64,000 nucleotides of DNA, taken from assembly GCF_000764305.2 (NCBI RefSeq), contig NW_025944951.1:62765-126764 (forward strand). The letters are read 5' to 3'. The translations under genes were made by a program, and so were the position numbers. The notes under the pieces were generated by a model. That model was not told the DNA's origin, did no database searches, and was given only the letters and a program-made list of their open reading frames with translations. Position 1 is the first letter of the stretch. The number at the start of each line of letters is the position of its first letter. Shown piece after piece: positions 11,396 through 21,684 of the stretch. The DNA is from Hyalella azteca (taxonomy: Eukaryota; Arthropoda; Malacostraca; Amphipoda; Hyalellidae).

Positions 11396-11525
11396 TAAAA
11401 CCAAAGGAGATCGTTGATACAGCAATCATCCTAGAACCAACGGAGATTGTTTATGCTGCAATCATCCTAGAACCAACGGAGATTGTTGATGCTGCAATCA
11501 TCCTAGAACCAACGGAGATTGTAGA
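11396..11525. repeat. Minisatellite, 36 bp x about 3.5
   Basis: Core CAATCATCCTAGAACCAACGGAGATTGTT plus GATGCTG; the first unit is diverged (AACCAAAGGAGATCGTTGAT). Confidence 0.9.
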
Positions 11526-11739
11526 ACCTCTCAACAAGTTCTCATTTTAAGGATTCTGTGCCTGGGAACTACAGAGCAGCTGGAGGTGAGCAGCAGTGCC
11601 AGCTGGCAGGAGTGATTGGCTTATAGCCAATGTTTGTTTGTTAATTTTACACGCGCCAATACGGTATAATTGCAAGGATTATTAGAGCGGGGCCAATTAG
11701 ACGCTGAAATACTGTAGTGACCACTGCAATACATTACAA

Positions 11740-12265
11740 TGATGCTTGTGAGCTAGACGAGTCAATACAGTATAATACTATGTGATTAGTACAGTATATA
11801 CTGTATTGATGAATACCAGAATACAGTATAAGTCACTACATGAACTAAGAATTTAAAAGCAAAGAAAAGTCCACAAAAATTCATATCTTTATAGAAAACG
11901 TTTCGGAGACCAGCTCCATCGTCAGTTCGTAGAATCTAGAATCACAAATCAGAAGTCACAAATTAGAAGTCCGAAACATTTTCTATAAAGATATGAATTT
12001 TTGTGGACTTTTCTTTGCTTTTAAATTCTTAGTTAATTTGCGATTAAAGCAAACAAGGGATATAAATTCATCACTACATGAAGTACAATATACACTGGAG
12101 TAATGAATACTGTTTAATTCACGACATGGAGTACAGTATATACCGGATTAATGAATACAGTATAAGTCAATACACGAAGTACAGTATATACTGGAGCAAT
12201 GATACGTCACTACATGAAGTACATTATACACTGGAGTAATGAACACCTTACAGTAGGTAACAGAA
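11740..12265. repeat. Degenerate ACAGTATA repeats surrounding a foldback
   Basis: Scattered units of GTACAGTATATACTGGAGTAATGAATAC occur on both sides of the foldback at 11843-12034. That placement suggests the foldback inserted into an existing degenerate array. Confidence 0.65.
11843..12034. mobile_element. Foldback element, 66-bp inverted arms
   Basis: The left arm (11843-11908, AACTAAGAATTTAAAAGCAA...) and the reverse complement of the right arm (12034-11969) agree over about 66 bp with one or two mismatches, separated by about 60 bp. A related single arm lies at 16198-16275, extended by GAGACCAGCTCCATNGTCAG, so this is a dispersed element. Its class is not clear. Confidence 0.8.
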
Positions 12266-12336
12266 TTTAATACAGCATCCAGTTTAGTGGTAAATTCAAC
12301 AGTGATAATAGACATTAACTTTGTTTGGGTATAATA

Positions 12337-12400
12337 GGTGCCCTTGTTGCCGTCACTACGTCCTTGTTGCCATCACTGCGTCCTTGTTGCGTCACCATTA
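12337..12400. repeat. Short tandem repeat, 21 bp x 3
   Basis: CCTTGTTGCCGTCACTACGT and variants, followed by AT-rich TATTATA low complexity to about 12500. Confidence 0.8.
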
Positions 12401-12705
12401 TATTATAATATTATAAGTATATTATGGTATTATTATATTATTATTTTATATTAGTATAGCATATATTATTATAGTAACATTTTAGTATTACTATAAGTAT
12501 GTAATTATGCCCTAGAAATTTGGCTCATTTGTCGAAATGCTTGTCCGGTATCGCAAGCTGCACGCACAAATAAACTGATAATAAATAATTATTGAATGTA
12601 ATAGAGCGTTCAATCATATACGCTTAAATAATCATGCTCTAATTAATTTCTACTAAATTTCTGCTAATTCAAACTTTAGACTAGTATCGTTCAAAGATTT
12701 AGGTA

Positions 12706-12917
12706 CACTGTTAGAAAAAAACGGTGAAAAAACGGTCCCACTGGCGTTCTAGTGGCCGGTCGCCCCGTGAAAATAAACTGTTTTGCCGTTTTTATTAGAT
12801 GTTTTAAGGATTTTTACTGTTAAATTAGAATAAAAACTGCGACTCGGTGTTTCTTTTCACGTGCCGACGTGCCACTGAAACGCCGGAATACCGTTAACGG
12901 TAATTTTTCTAACAGTG
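12706..12917. mobile_element. MITE with TA target duplication
   Basis: 212 bp with terminal inverted repeats beginning CACTGTTAGAAAAA (left) and ending TTTTTCTAACAGTG (right), flanked on both sides by TA (12704-12705 and 12918-12919). The repeats extend imperfectly to about 25 bp (ACGGT/ACCGT). No coding sequence. A TA duplication with short inverted repeats fits a Tc1/mariner-type non-autonomous element; the family assignment is inference. Confidence 0.82.
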
Positions 12918-12989
12918 TATCTCTGATGTCGCAGCGACATTGGAACAAAATTATTCGAATTATTCGTTCCTGTATCTAAGGGTCGAAAT

Positions 12990-13056
12990 AGTGTAAACAG
13001 CGTTAATAGTGTAAACAGCGTTAATAGTGTAAACAGCGTTAATAGTGTAATACAGC
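12990..13056. repeat. Short tandem repeat, 18 bp x 4
   Basis: TAGTGTAAACAGCGTTAA repeated, the last unit with an inserted T. Confidence 0.88.
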
Positions 13057-13526
13057 GTTATTTTCGTTCCGTATTTGACTGTTGGGAAGAGACGTGACTG
13101 TTGTTTATAAGAGCCAGTGTTTTAGTCGCAGGACAGCAAGCAGGTAAACAATGTGGTCGTCATTGAGGCAAAAATGTGAAGTTGAGGTCTTACTGTGGTC
13201 AAGCATTCAGCCATGTATTTATCGCATGAATTTCATGCGTCTCAATGTTAAATGGGACTTCAAAAATCACCTTCATTTTATTGTTAAAAAAGGATCTTGA
13301 ACAGCTAAACCCTTTTAGAACCTTCATTTTATGGTTAAAAAACGATCTTGGACCACCAAACCATCTTAGATAGTCCTGATTAAAACATCTTGTACCAGGA
13401 CTTAACCAAAGAAGAAGACATTTATAGGGAATTGAACAGATTAAAATCAGGTCCAAAGCTAGTAAATTGGTTCACGAAGTCCACTGACGTGCGCTGCCCT
13501 GGCATCTCTTAATAGTCGTTTTCAAC
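13057..13526. other. Intergenic, no gene seen
   Basis: Contains a local duplication near 13258-13345 (CCTTCATTTTATNGTTAAAAAANGATCTTG twice). No recognisable coding sequence. Confidence 0.4.
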
Positions 13527-13660
13527 GAGAGGTACTCAGTGAGACGTACTAAGCGAGAGGTACTCAAAGAGAGGTACTCAACGAGAGGTACTCAAAGAGA
13601 GGCACTCAACGAGAGGTACTCATCGAGAGGTGCTCAACGAGAGGTACTCAACGAGAGCAG
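13527..13660. repeat. Minisatellite, 14 bp x about 9
   Basis: GAGAGGTACTCAAC/A units. The 123-codon plus-strand frame that crosses it continues into unique sequence but has no recognisable domain. Confidence 0.88.
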
Positions 13661-13914
13661 CGTTCAGTGTGGGACATGGATTCTCAGCGAATGTAGGAGA
13701 GGAAAATGGCCACTTAAGAAAAATAAGATTAAGAGTGCGTCAACGATTCCCTTCTCAAATGGGTACAATGAGAGAACGATTTTTCACTTCGAACCTTATG
13801 TGACGAATGTCAAGTCCATGACAATCGTGAAGACTAAATGCCTTTCCTTCAAGAAAAATACACGCGGCAGGTCAGGAGGCAAAGATCAAACAAAGGTAAG
13901 ACAAAATTAGACAC

Positions 13915-13985
13915 AAGAATATAATAGAATAGAATAGAAGTTTCAGCGCTGAAGAAAAAGGCCCATGGCCTGTTGCCGATTCTTA
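13915..13985 (-). mobile_element. LINE 3' tail fragment (family A), minus strand
   Basis: The reverse complement reads AAGAATCGGCAACAGGCCAT, then GGGCCTTTTTCTTCAGCGCTGAAAC and a CTATT microsatellite tail. This is the same 3' tail as at 17.65, 18.75 and 44.58 kb. It contains the AGGCC-ATG-GGCCT stem-loop. Confidence 0.72.
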
Positions 13986-16195
13986 TACTTTTCGTGACTT
14001 GATAGACAGTAGGCCACATTTGGAGTAGGCAAGGTAAAAAGAACTCAAAGAAACGTGAGCCAGATAATCTAAATGCAAATAAATATTGTGCCTGTAGAAA
14101 ATTTTATATGTGTATGTGTATTTTCTGTGTGTGATAACCAACTAATAGTATGCCAATTGAAAGCTAAAACTGCTTGTTGGATAGAAGGCTTTGAAAACAA
14201 AGCTTAAAGATCGGGAGGAGGCTGAGGTTATAGATAATTTCTTTGCTACTGGGTCCGCAGAATAAAATATTTTGTGTAATTGGAAACACTGCCACGAAGT
14301 TGAAATATGTATGAGTAGCGTATCGACTTCACACAAGATTTTCGCTGCGAGTTCAACACAAGGGCTAAAGAGTCATGCTTTGGTCTGGCTTTACACGTAA
14401 ATTCCCTTGCGTTATATGGAAGGGAATCTCATACTCAAAATTCTCATCAGTTTTCTACATGAGTGGTATTCGTCGTTGAACTCAGAAAAATACAATTTCA
14501 GTCGTTGGAATCAGATTTTCAAGAGGTCACTAGACGGAAGGCAATACGTTCCAGAAATTCGACACAATCTCATGCCAGACTGAAAATATTTGACACAACA
14601 AGAGTTCTTGGATCGGTGAACTATTACACCATTCCAAATAGCTGGAAAATTGTCGGCATAATTCATACTATCAAGGATGCGTGATGCTCAATGACACACA
14701 GCTTTTAGTGGGAGCAACTGCGGCAAAAGGTAAGAGCGAAGTTAACGTCAATAAGTGACTCTGTCAAAACTATTGGGACGAGGGAGTCCCTTCAAGAAAA
14801 GTGATCACCTGGAGCGAGTGTAGCAAAAAGTTCTCCCTATACAAATATATTTCAGAGATGAACAGCTCGGTGAGTTGGTTCTCAGAGCCTGCCGTATGCA
14901 TGAATTGCATATGGAATGCCCTGATGTATATGATGATGAATTGCAAACTTAGACTTGCCCTCTATAATAGAGACCCGGCTTTGGGACCTGGAGTGGTTAG
15001 CTTTACCCACCGATGAGCTTTCGGTGGTTAAGATGTCATTTAGACAGCAGTGTGTCTGGATGCAATGATTAAACCATTCGAAATAACATTACATGAGTCG
15101 AAAAACTCGTCAGTTTTGTTTGGTCACAGCTATTATTTTTCATCTCAGTCCATTTTAGTTCACAACCATCAAAATGGATTTGAAAGAAATCGCGGCAACG
15201 GAGCGTCTATCAGGAGACCTTCATCTAAATAAAAAATAGATGTCAGGAAGTACAGATGTATTCGTTACTAATATAAATGTACGAAAGTACACAATAGCAC
15301 TACTGTATGGATAAAGTTAATTGTATAACACTACCAAACCGTAGACATCTATTCTACCCGTGACAGTAGACAGTAGACCCGTGACAGTAGAGCATCTATA
15401 CTCTACTGACATCGTCATGCAGGGGCGACATGCTCACAGCGTGCCACTTCAACGCCAACAAATTTAAATAGTTTTATTGATCAGAAATTTATCAATAAGA
15501 CTATAACCGCATTAAATTTTACCAGAACAAAAATTGCTGTTTTAGCGCAACTCTGAATAAAAATGTGCTGGTTTCTTGCGAGACAGATGTCAGGGTAACA
15601 AAAACGGCACATGCAGTGCAAATTAATGTGAACTTCCTGGTTAATTAATAAACTGAAATTTTTCAAAAATTCGTTTTTTCCAACTGCAATTTGAGAAGAT
15701 TTTGTGTAATTTAATGTGGTTTGTCAATTTTCAAAACAAAGATTTTTTTCCATTTTGCGTTGTGATTTTTTTCATGTTACATTGCGAATTTTTTATCTTA
15801 CGGATAGTGATAGTAAAATAAGGCAGTAAAAATATAACAAACTTTTCGAATGAGATGGTGACTAAAATAATGATAGAAATGATTTATAATTAAGAGTGTG
15901 CATTTCACTTTAAGTGAACACTTGATGTTAAAACAACAAATCAGGATGGCAATGAGGGTTTGACGTTTCGTTGCTGCTCAGGAATCTCTGAGCGATAATG
16001 GTGGGTATGTTGGCAACCTCAATGTATCTCTCCAAAGTTATTGTTTTTAATCAACAGACAATAATTTGCCAATGCTTCGCATTTCTTCAGCTCTTGTTAG
16101 GCAAGATTATTATCTGGCAATCTCCGGAGTTGTATTTTTTTATAATTTTTTCTATTGTGGTAATGCGCGCGTTGGAAGACAGTTGTAAATTAACT
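13986..16195. other. Intergenic, no gene recognised
   Basis: About 2.2 kb. Frames of up to 73 codons (14463-14684 and others) show no domain or splice context. A short duplication of CCCGTGACAGTAGA occurs at about 15357-15390. Otherwise AT-rich unique sequence. Confidence 0.4.
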
Positions 16196-16197
16196 AA

Positions 16198-16375
16198 CAA
16201 TTTAAAAGCAAAGAGTAGTCCACAAAATTCATATCTTTATGGAAAACGTTTAGGAGACCAGCTCCATTGTCAGTTCGTAGTATCAGTAAAACGTGGTAAA
16301 GGAACAGTGAATTTTCACTGTTCCCTTTAATCCGTTTTACCACGTTTATCACGTTCCCTTTACCACGTTGCGATT
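16198..16375. mobile_element. Partial copy of foldback-related element plus hairpin
   Basis: 16198-16275 matches one arm of the foldback at 11843 (TTTAAAAGCAAAGAGTAGTC, ATTCATATCTTTATGGAAAA). It is followed by a palindromic region (GTGGTAAAGGAACAGTGAA...TTCACTGTTCCCTTTA, with CCACGT copies) able to form a hairpin. Confidence 0.6.
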
Positions 16376-16689
16376 TAATTAAACAAGTGACATCAATTCT
16401 TTATGACAGCTGCATTTTTATTCGTATAAATCATAGTATAAATGATCGGTTATTGAATAATTTTTCAGGAAATGATAAATATTAATACGCAATTTATCAG
16501 GAACAGTCTATGGGAGTGCAGTAAGATTTAACTTCTTAAACTGTATCGTGTACTTCTTCTGTAGTGTACTTCTTCTTTGAAGGTCATTAACTGCATGAAA
16601 CATGAAACATTTTCAAGTCGCGTAAAATTTTGAATTTAGTCAATTTCCCCCAAAATTTTCTTTAAAATATTCGGTAATTGTCTGGTTGT

Positions 16690-16738
16690 GGTAGTGTAGC
16701 AGAGGTCGTAAGTGTAGCAGAGGTCGTAAGTGTAGCAG
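16690..16738. repeat. Short tandem repeat, 18 bp
   Basis: GTGTAGCAGAGGTCGTAA x 2.7, interrupted by the sequencing adapter at 16739. Confidence 0.85.
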
Positions 16739-16776
16739 CTGTCTCTTATACACATCTAGATGTGTATAAGAGACAG
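16739..16776. other. Nextera mate-pair junction adapter (artefact)
   Basis: CTGTCTCTTATACACATCT followed immediately by its reverse complement AGATGTGTATAAGAGACAG: the two 19-bp Tn5 mosaic ends joined head to head, 38 bp exactly. It separates two unrelated tandem arrays, so the flanks may not be neighbours in the real genome. Confidence 0.98.
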
Positions 16777-16986
16777 CGGATGGCTTATTGAGAGGACGTC
16801 GTAAGCCTTACGATGTCTCAAGTTGACGCACGGATGGCTTATTGAGAGGACGTCGTAAGCCTTACGATGTCGCAAGTTGACGCACGGATGGCTTATTGAG
16901 AGGACGTCGTAAGCCATACGACGTCTCAAGTTGACGCACGGATGGCTTATTGAGAGGACGTCGTAAGCCTTACGATGTCGCAAGTC
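16777..16986. repeat. Minisatellite, 54 bp x 4, hairpin-forming
   Basis: Units begin CGGATGGCTTATTGAGAGG at 16777, 16831, 16885 and 16939, and contain GACGTCGTAAG followed by CTTACGATGTC, an imperfect inverted repeat. In the third unit the right half is ATACGACGTC, which changes both stem mismatches. Confidence 0.92.
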
Positions 16987-17059
16987 ACAGGCTAAGAACC
17001 AACTGCAGTCGAGGCATGGCAGGTGGCTACCGACAGCCACCTGCATTGCCAACTTAGTG

Positions 17060-17135
17060 AACTCCGCCCTCACTTCCCTCACTTCTTCACTTTTCTCACT
17101 TCTTCACTTCCCTCATTTCTTTACTTTTCTTACAG
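17060..17135. repeat. Pyrimidine-rich CACTTCTT low complexity
   Basis: Repeats of CACTTCTTCACTTTTCT / CACTTCCCTCATTT on the plus strand. Confidence 0.75.
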
Positions 17136-17452
17136 TCTCAAACTCGCTAAGTGAACGTAAGTACTTACGCTCTATTTTCTTGTCTGTGATTAATGGATTT
17201 TGCTTGAAAGGCCGTCAATGAATGGCAGATGAACTTACGATCACATTACTTTTTTGAAAGTATAGGCCCTGGTCTGCTACGTTCATTGCACACTTCGCAT
17301 CATCGATACGCACTTTGTGTCATTGCGTGTCTGTAGCATTTAACCCATGCCACAAAGCCGGCTTATTCTTTTAGACAACTCAGTCACGTCCTCCCACTTG
17401 GGTTACATTGCTAAATTAATAATTAGCATTATTTTAATTATCATTATTCGTT

Positions 17453-17715
17453 GGCGCTCCGAGTATGAACGCGTTCATGAACAGACTAGATAAAGCTATG
17501 GAAAAATATATGTTCAGACTTGAAATGTCTAGCACCATATCGAACCCGGTGGAAGTCTAGTAGCTATTTCAAACTATCGTCAGTCATGAAAAGGTCCGGT
17601 CAAATGAAGCGATATTAGATCTTCTGTGAAAAGGCACGAAAAGTTTAAGAATCGGCAACAGGCCACATCAGGCCTACTCTTTAGCGCCGACATCACTATG
17701 TTATGTTATTACTAT
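17453..17715 (+). mobile_element. LINE 3' end (family A), 5'-truncated
   Basis: Starts with a frame encoding AP-S-M-NAF-M-NRLDKAM (the last residues of a reverse-transcriptase ORF as in CR1/Rex-type elements). It runs through a 3' UTR shared with the copies at 18.75 and 44.4 kb (TAGTAGCTATTTCAAA) and ends in AATCGGCAACAGGCCACATCAGGCC and an ATGTTATG/TTATTAC tail. Confidence 0.78.
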
Positions 17716-18732
17716 TACTATATTGCTCAAATTGACTGAACAGATATTTTGCATGTGACTTCTCCGGAAAATAAAGAGGATACAGTTAACTGTGGGATTT
17801 TCTAGAAAGCCTATTCGCCCATTTAAAATTTGAAAACAAATATTCAACTCGATAAATAAATTAAAACCTGATGTAGATGATGATTAGAATTCGTTTAAAA
17901 TTAAAATTTTCCGTGTCGCTAACTAAATTAGAAAATGTTGAGAAAATGTTTTTAAAATTATCATTCCATTGTAGACGATTGAATAAATAATTCGAGTGAA
18001 AATTTCTAGTGATTTTTAACCAATGAATGAGATTACATTTCGGATCTCGGTCACGATTTCTACCAAATAATAAAAAGGTTTATTTTGAGAACAAGGAAGA
18101 TTCCCGAAAAGCTACGTCCCAGCCGGAAAATATACAGGCAAGGAAGCCACAAACGGCGTCACGCTCTCAGCTTATGTAGTCAAGGGTCCGGTGATTATAA
18201 CGGCGCAGAATGCGTCTCCGAAATTTAACTGGGTACTAGGGCCATTATTTCAGCATCCGCGCTGCTGCCTGTATGGCTTAACAAAAACGATTTAAATTTT
18301 ATTCGACATGTATAAGTCTAGGCTTAAGGCAAAATTGGGCCGTTTAAACAGAATTTTCTGTTATTTTTTCATTATTTCTTTTCAAATCGTGATAATTATT
18401 TGACTATTTACCATTGGCTTTCATATGAAATGCTAGGGTAATTGTTCGTCTTGGGGAAACGGAATTATTTTTGATCTAAAATTCATTTCTGCGCCTGAAC
18501 CACGCGTCATGCCTGAGATGTCTGCATCGTAACAGTAAAAATTAATAAAAAATTCAAAATAATATTGAAATTCAACGTGAGTGCATGAGCGACTTTTTCG
18601 AGATTTTTTCAAACCTCATTGAATAATAGTATGTGTTGCACAGGAGAGGGAAAGCATGTAAATTTATAGGTGATCTAACAATAACACACATGGGGAAAAG
18701 CTCAACGAAGGTTTACTATTGAAGACAAAGCA
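17716..18732. other. Intergenic, no gene seen
   Basis: AT-rich unique sequence with a mildly GC-richer stretch at 18110-18270 that holds no long frame. No feature is recognised. Confidence 0.4.
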
Positions 18733-19058
18733 TAGCATAACATAGTGATGTCGGCGCTGAAGAATAGGCCAGATGTGGCCTGTCGCCTATTAAAGTAATT
18801 TTCGTGACTTGTCTACAGGAGATCTAAAAACAGGTCCTTCGACCGGATCTTTTCCAAACTGACAATGATTTGAAATAGCTACTAGACTTCAACCGGGTTT
18901 GCTATGGTACTAGGCATTTCAAGTCGGAACATATATTACTCCATAGCTTTGTTTAGTCTGTTCTTGAACGCGTCAATACTCGGAGCGTCAACGATGCCAT
19001 CGGGGAGGATGTTCAACATGTTGGGGACTCGAAGCGAGAAGAAATGTTGTCGCGTGGA
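18733..19058 (-). mobile_element. LINE 3' end (family A), minus strand
   Basis: On the minus strand a reverse-transcriptase ORF terminus is readable (TRQHFFSLRVPNMLN then LPDGIVDAPSIDAFKNRLNKAM and stop), typical of the C-terminal end of LINE polymerases. The shared 3' UTR and the tail GGCGACAGGCCACATCTGGCC...CTTCAGCGCCGACATCAC with an ATGTTATGC microsatellite follow. It is truncated on its 5' side at about 19058, where a plus-strand LINE fragment begins. Confidence 0.82.
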
Positions 19059-19335
19059 GGAGTACAAAACAAATCCCTCCGATTTATTACAAATATACAC
19101 TGGTCTGACTTCATATCCTCCCAAACACTACACGAACAATGCAAAATTCTCACAATAATCACAGTCCTCCACCAAGAAGCACGCAAAACGTTGTCCACCA
19201 TAAATACATATGATCCCAAACTCTTCAACCAACTCACATTCCCTCCAGACGCCATCGCGAGGACGCATCGGCTTTTCAAAAGCTCCAAATTACATGCGCT
19301 AGGCCCCCCACCTCTACCCATGTGCAAATAAATAC
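19059..19335 (+). pseudogene. LINE ORF2 C-terminal fragment (Jockey-like)
   Basis: The plus-strand frame reads VQNKSLRFITNIHWSDFISS then QTLHEQCKIL...VLHQEARKTLSTI. This resembles the region after the reverse transcriptase in Jockey/X-type elements (LQN-x-x-LR-x-I ... LH ... ARK). It is truncated at both ends and abuts head-on the minus-strand LINE end at 18733-19058. Confidence 0.68.
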
Positions 19336-19365
19336 ACAGCGGACCATGCTGCACCCGTACGGAAT

Positions 19366-19600
19366 TGTTCTAATCACGTTTGGGTGCAGAGTACCAAGAT
19401 TGGCGCAGAGAGGTGCGGGTTCGATCCTAGCTCTGTGCGCCAGGTTCTGGTCAGAATCGGCAAGGAGGCCGGGCGGTTAAGCACAGCAGAATTGTAGCAG
19501 TGTGTTGAGAGTTCGAGACCGCAAAATGTTGCAAATGTTCTTCAATGTTAAGATTTTGCGGCAGGCCTACTGCCTACTAAACGCTGAAACAGCTACTATT
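19366..19600 (+). mobile_element. tRNA-derived SINE copy 1
   Basis: Contains a perfect Pol III B box GGTTCGATCC (about 19418) and the family body CAGGTTCTGGTCAGAATCGG, CAGCAGAATTGTAGCAGTGT, GAGTTCGAGACCGCAAAATG. The 3' end is CGGCAGGCCTACTGCCTA-CTAAACGCTGAAACAGCTA. It matches the copies at 42745 and 46890. The A box is not clear, so the 5' end may be truncated. Confidence 0.8.
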
Positions 19601-20490
19601 ATATGAGAGTGACGTACAGTAAAGACGTGACCGAAAACCTAATAAGAAATGAACCAATCAACCCTCTATCCTTCGAGTCTCGAGCGATTCACCCACCGCC
19701 TTCATCCTCGTAATCATCAATCATCATTAACATCATCACCCTCCCTTATTTTTCTCATCATATCCACCAAGAAAAAAAATAATAAAATTAAAACAAAGCG
19801 GAAACGCATGCATATACGTAAATAGAGAACCACCACCCTCCCATCACCCACCTTCCTAAACCATCCAAAGCCCCGACGGGTTTCCAACCCTTAAACAAAC
19901 CAATCAACTTTTGGCAACCAAATCATGCGCAATGCGCTTTTTCATCTCATACTGTCTTTTCCGCTTCTCCTTTCTCTTTCTGGCCACTCTGCGCCACCTC
20001 TTGTTCTCTTCCACTCTTTCCTAGTGGCACCGCAACAACAAAGCGTGGATGAGTTGGGGACATTGAGGAGCTATATTCTTACAAGGTTACAGCCAAGGTA
20101 CAGACCGTATAAGACGCTTCTCCCCATATTCACAAATGCATAGGTCAATGAATTGAGCCATTTGATGAACGTAAATTAAGTACTTTAGCAGAATGACAAT
20201 AATGAATAAACATAAATGTAATCCAATTTTCGATAAGCTTATAAACCTATTGTGCGACCGATCAAGGTAAGTCTATTTTTGACACACTTTCGACAGGTTT
20301 ACAGTGAAACGGAAAGCTACAGTTCCCTTAATGTTTACTCTCTTGATCCGATTCCGATTTCCGAAATCCGATGGCACTCGCATACGCATTCTGCGCTCGG
20401 AACGGAACGGGGGAGAGGTGAGAAGTAACGAGTACTAGGTACCTTGAGTACCTAAGTGTCTGTACCTAGGCCTACTTTGCATTTCGCTCT
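19601..20490. other. Intergenic, no gene recognised
   Basis: A pyrimidine-rich, CATC-rich tract (19680-20000) precedes a 72-codon frame at 19925-20143 with a hydrophobic N-terminus; I cannot support it as a gene. 20385-20470 holds GAGTACTAGGTACCTTGAGTACC, a locally palindromic stretch. Confidence 0.35.
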
Positions 20491-20494
20491 TTAA

Positions 20495-21680
20495 CACGTT
20501 AACCGCCAGCATGCAATATTGGAATTTACCCCTAGCGCCAAGACTTCTAGGCGCCAAAATATCTCAGTAGGTCAGGAACAGCTGCAAGGGAAGGTGTGTA
20601 TGTGTTATACTCTCTGTCTAGTTTCTTCTAGAACAGAGTAAACCATGAGACACATGTGGTACATAAGGATGTTCACTAAATCTTCATTTTTCTCCAGCGC
20701 CATATGCGCCACCGGTGGTACAAGAGATTATGGTACACTGGTGGCTTTTATTGCAACAATAGAAACGGTACACATTGGATCATAATTATTTGGCCACCGG
20801 TGGTTATAGTTTGGAGCTCTCAAAAAATATTTATTATATTGTAGTTAGTAGTTATGATTTTCATTTGTTAGTTTTTTATTTATAATGATACCAAGACTTA
20901 TTACATACGTTTATTTCATTATTTCACTCTCTACTCATAATTGCTTTGCATTACGATAACAAATTTCATATCAAGCAACCCTTGTTGATAAAAGAATTCC
21001 AAGAATCTATTGCTCACTCACTCATAACAGGAAACTCGAAAAAAAGGAATGCAGGACGAGAACCAACTGTTATAGGTGGGATGAGAAACTTTCATTACCT
21101 TTTTGAGTTGGAGGGTCAATGTTGGAATGTAAGAAAAAGATGTAGAGGGTGTTACAAGGTGCTGTTGAAAATTGAAGGCTGCTCAGTTGCAGCTGCATAA
21201 GCAAGAAGATTGAAAACAGTCTGCCTTCAAAGTGAAAATAAGCCACACTTATGCCCTGGTTGTTTTGAATGAACCCATTCTCATAGGTAATTTCTGATGT
21301 CTAATGCTATTATTGGTTCATGGATAATTTTCCAAAATGCAATCTAACTAATTATGATCACCAATTTATGCGGATTATTTCTTTTATTTGAAGAATTTTC
21401 TTTTTTACCATTGAATTTTAGGTTTGAGAAAGAGTCTGATTTATGGAACAAAACTTCAGTTATATTTCGTTTGAAATTTGTATGAAACTATTTTTTTGAA
21501 TAGTTATGCTAATAAATAAATAAATTACAACACTTGTTTTGATAATTCATTCTTCTGTCCATGAAAAACGAGTGAAAAAGAAATTTGAAATTAAATTTGT
21601 AAATGATCCACCGGTGGTACATATGGCGTTCATTGACAGCTTGTTTTGTGCCACCGGTGGTACATGTGGCGGTTAACGTG
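20495..21680 (+). mobile_element. piggyBac-like element, internally deleted
   Basis: Flanked by TTAA (20491-20494 and 21681-21684), the piggyBac target duplication, with terminal inverted repeats CACGTTAACCGCCA and TGGCGGTTAACGTG. The palindrome CCACCGGTGG occurs four times near the ends (about 20710, 20795, 21609, 21651), possibly as transposase-binding sites. The interior keeps only the C-terminal part of a transposase. At 1186 bp it is about half the length of an autonomous piggyBac and so non-autonomous. Confidence 0.88.
20946..21270 (+). pseudogene. piggyBac transposase C-terminal remnant
   Basis: The frame 20946-21200 reads KEFQESIAHSLITG...GREPTV...FHYLFELEG...RKRCRGCYKVL. Then, past a stop, KTVCLQSENKPHLCPGCFE is readable to about 21270. 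The CxxC ... C ... CxxCF pattern is the cysteine-rich zinc finger that closes piggyBac transposases. The catalytic Asp-rich core is absent, and a stop lies between the two parts. Confidence 0.75.
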
Positions 21681-21684
21681 TTAA

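Noticed and set aside
19400..19440. tRNA gene suggested by a perfect B box
   Set aside because: No cloverleaf can be formed around it and the surrounding sequence repeats at 42.75 and 46.9 kb as a SINE.
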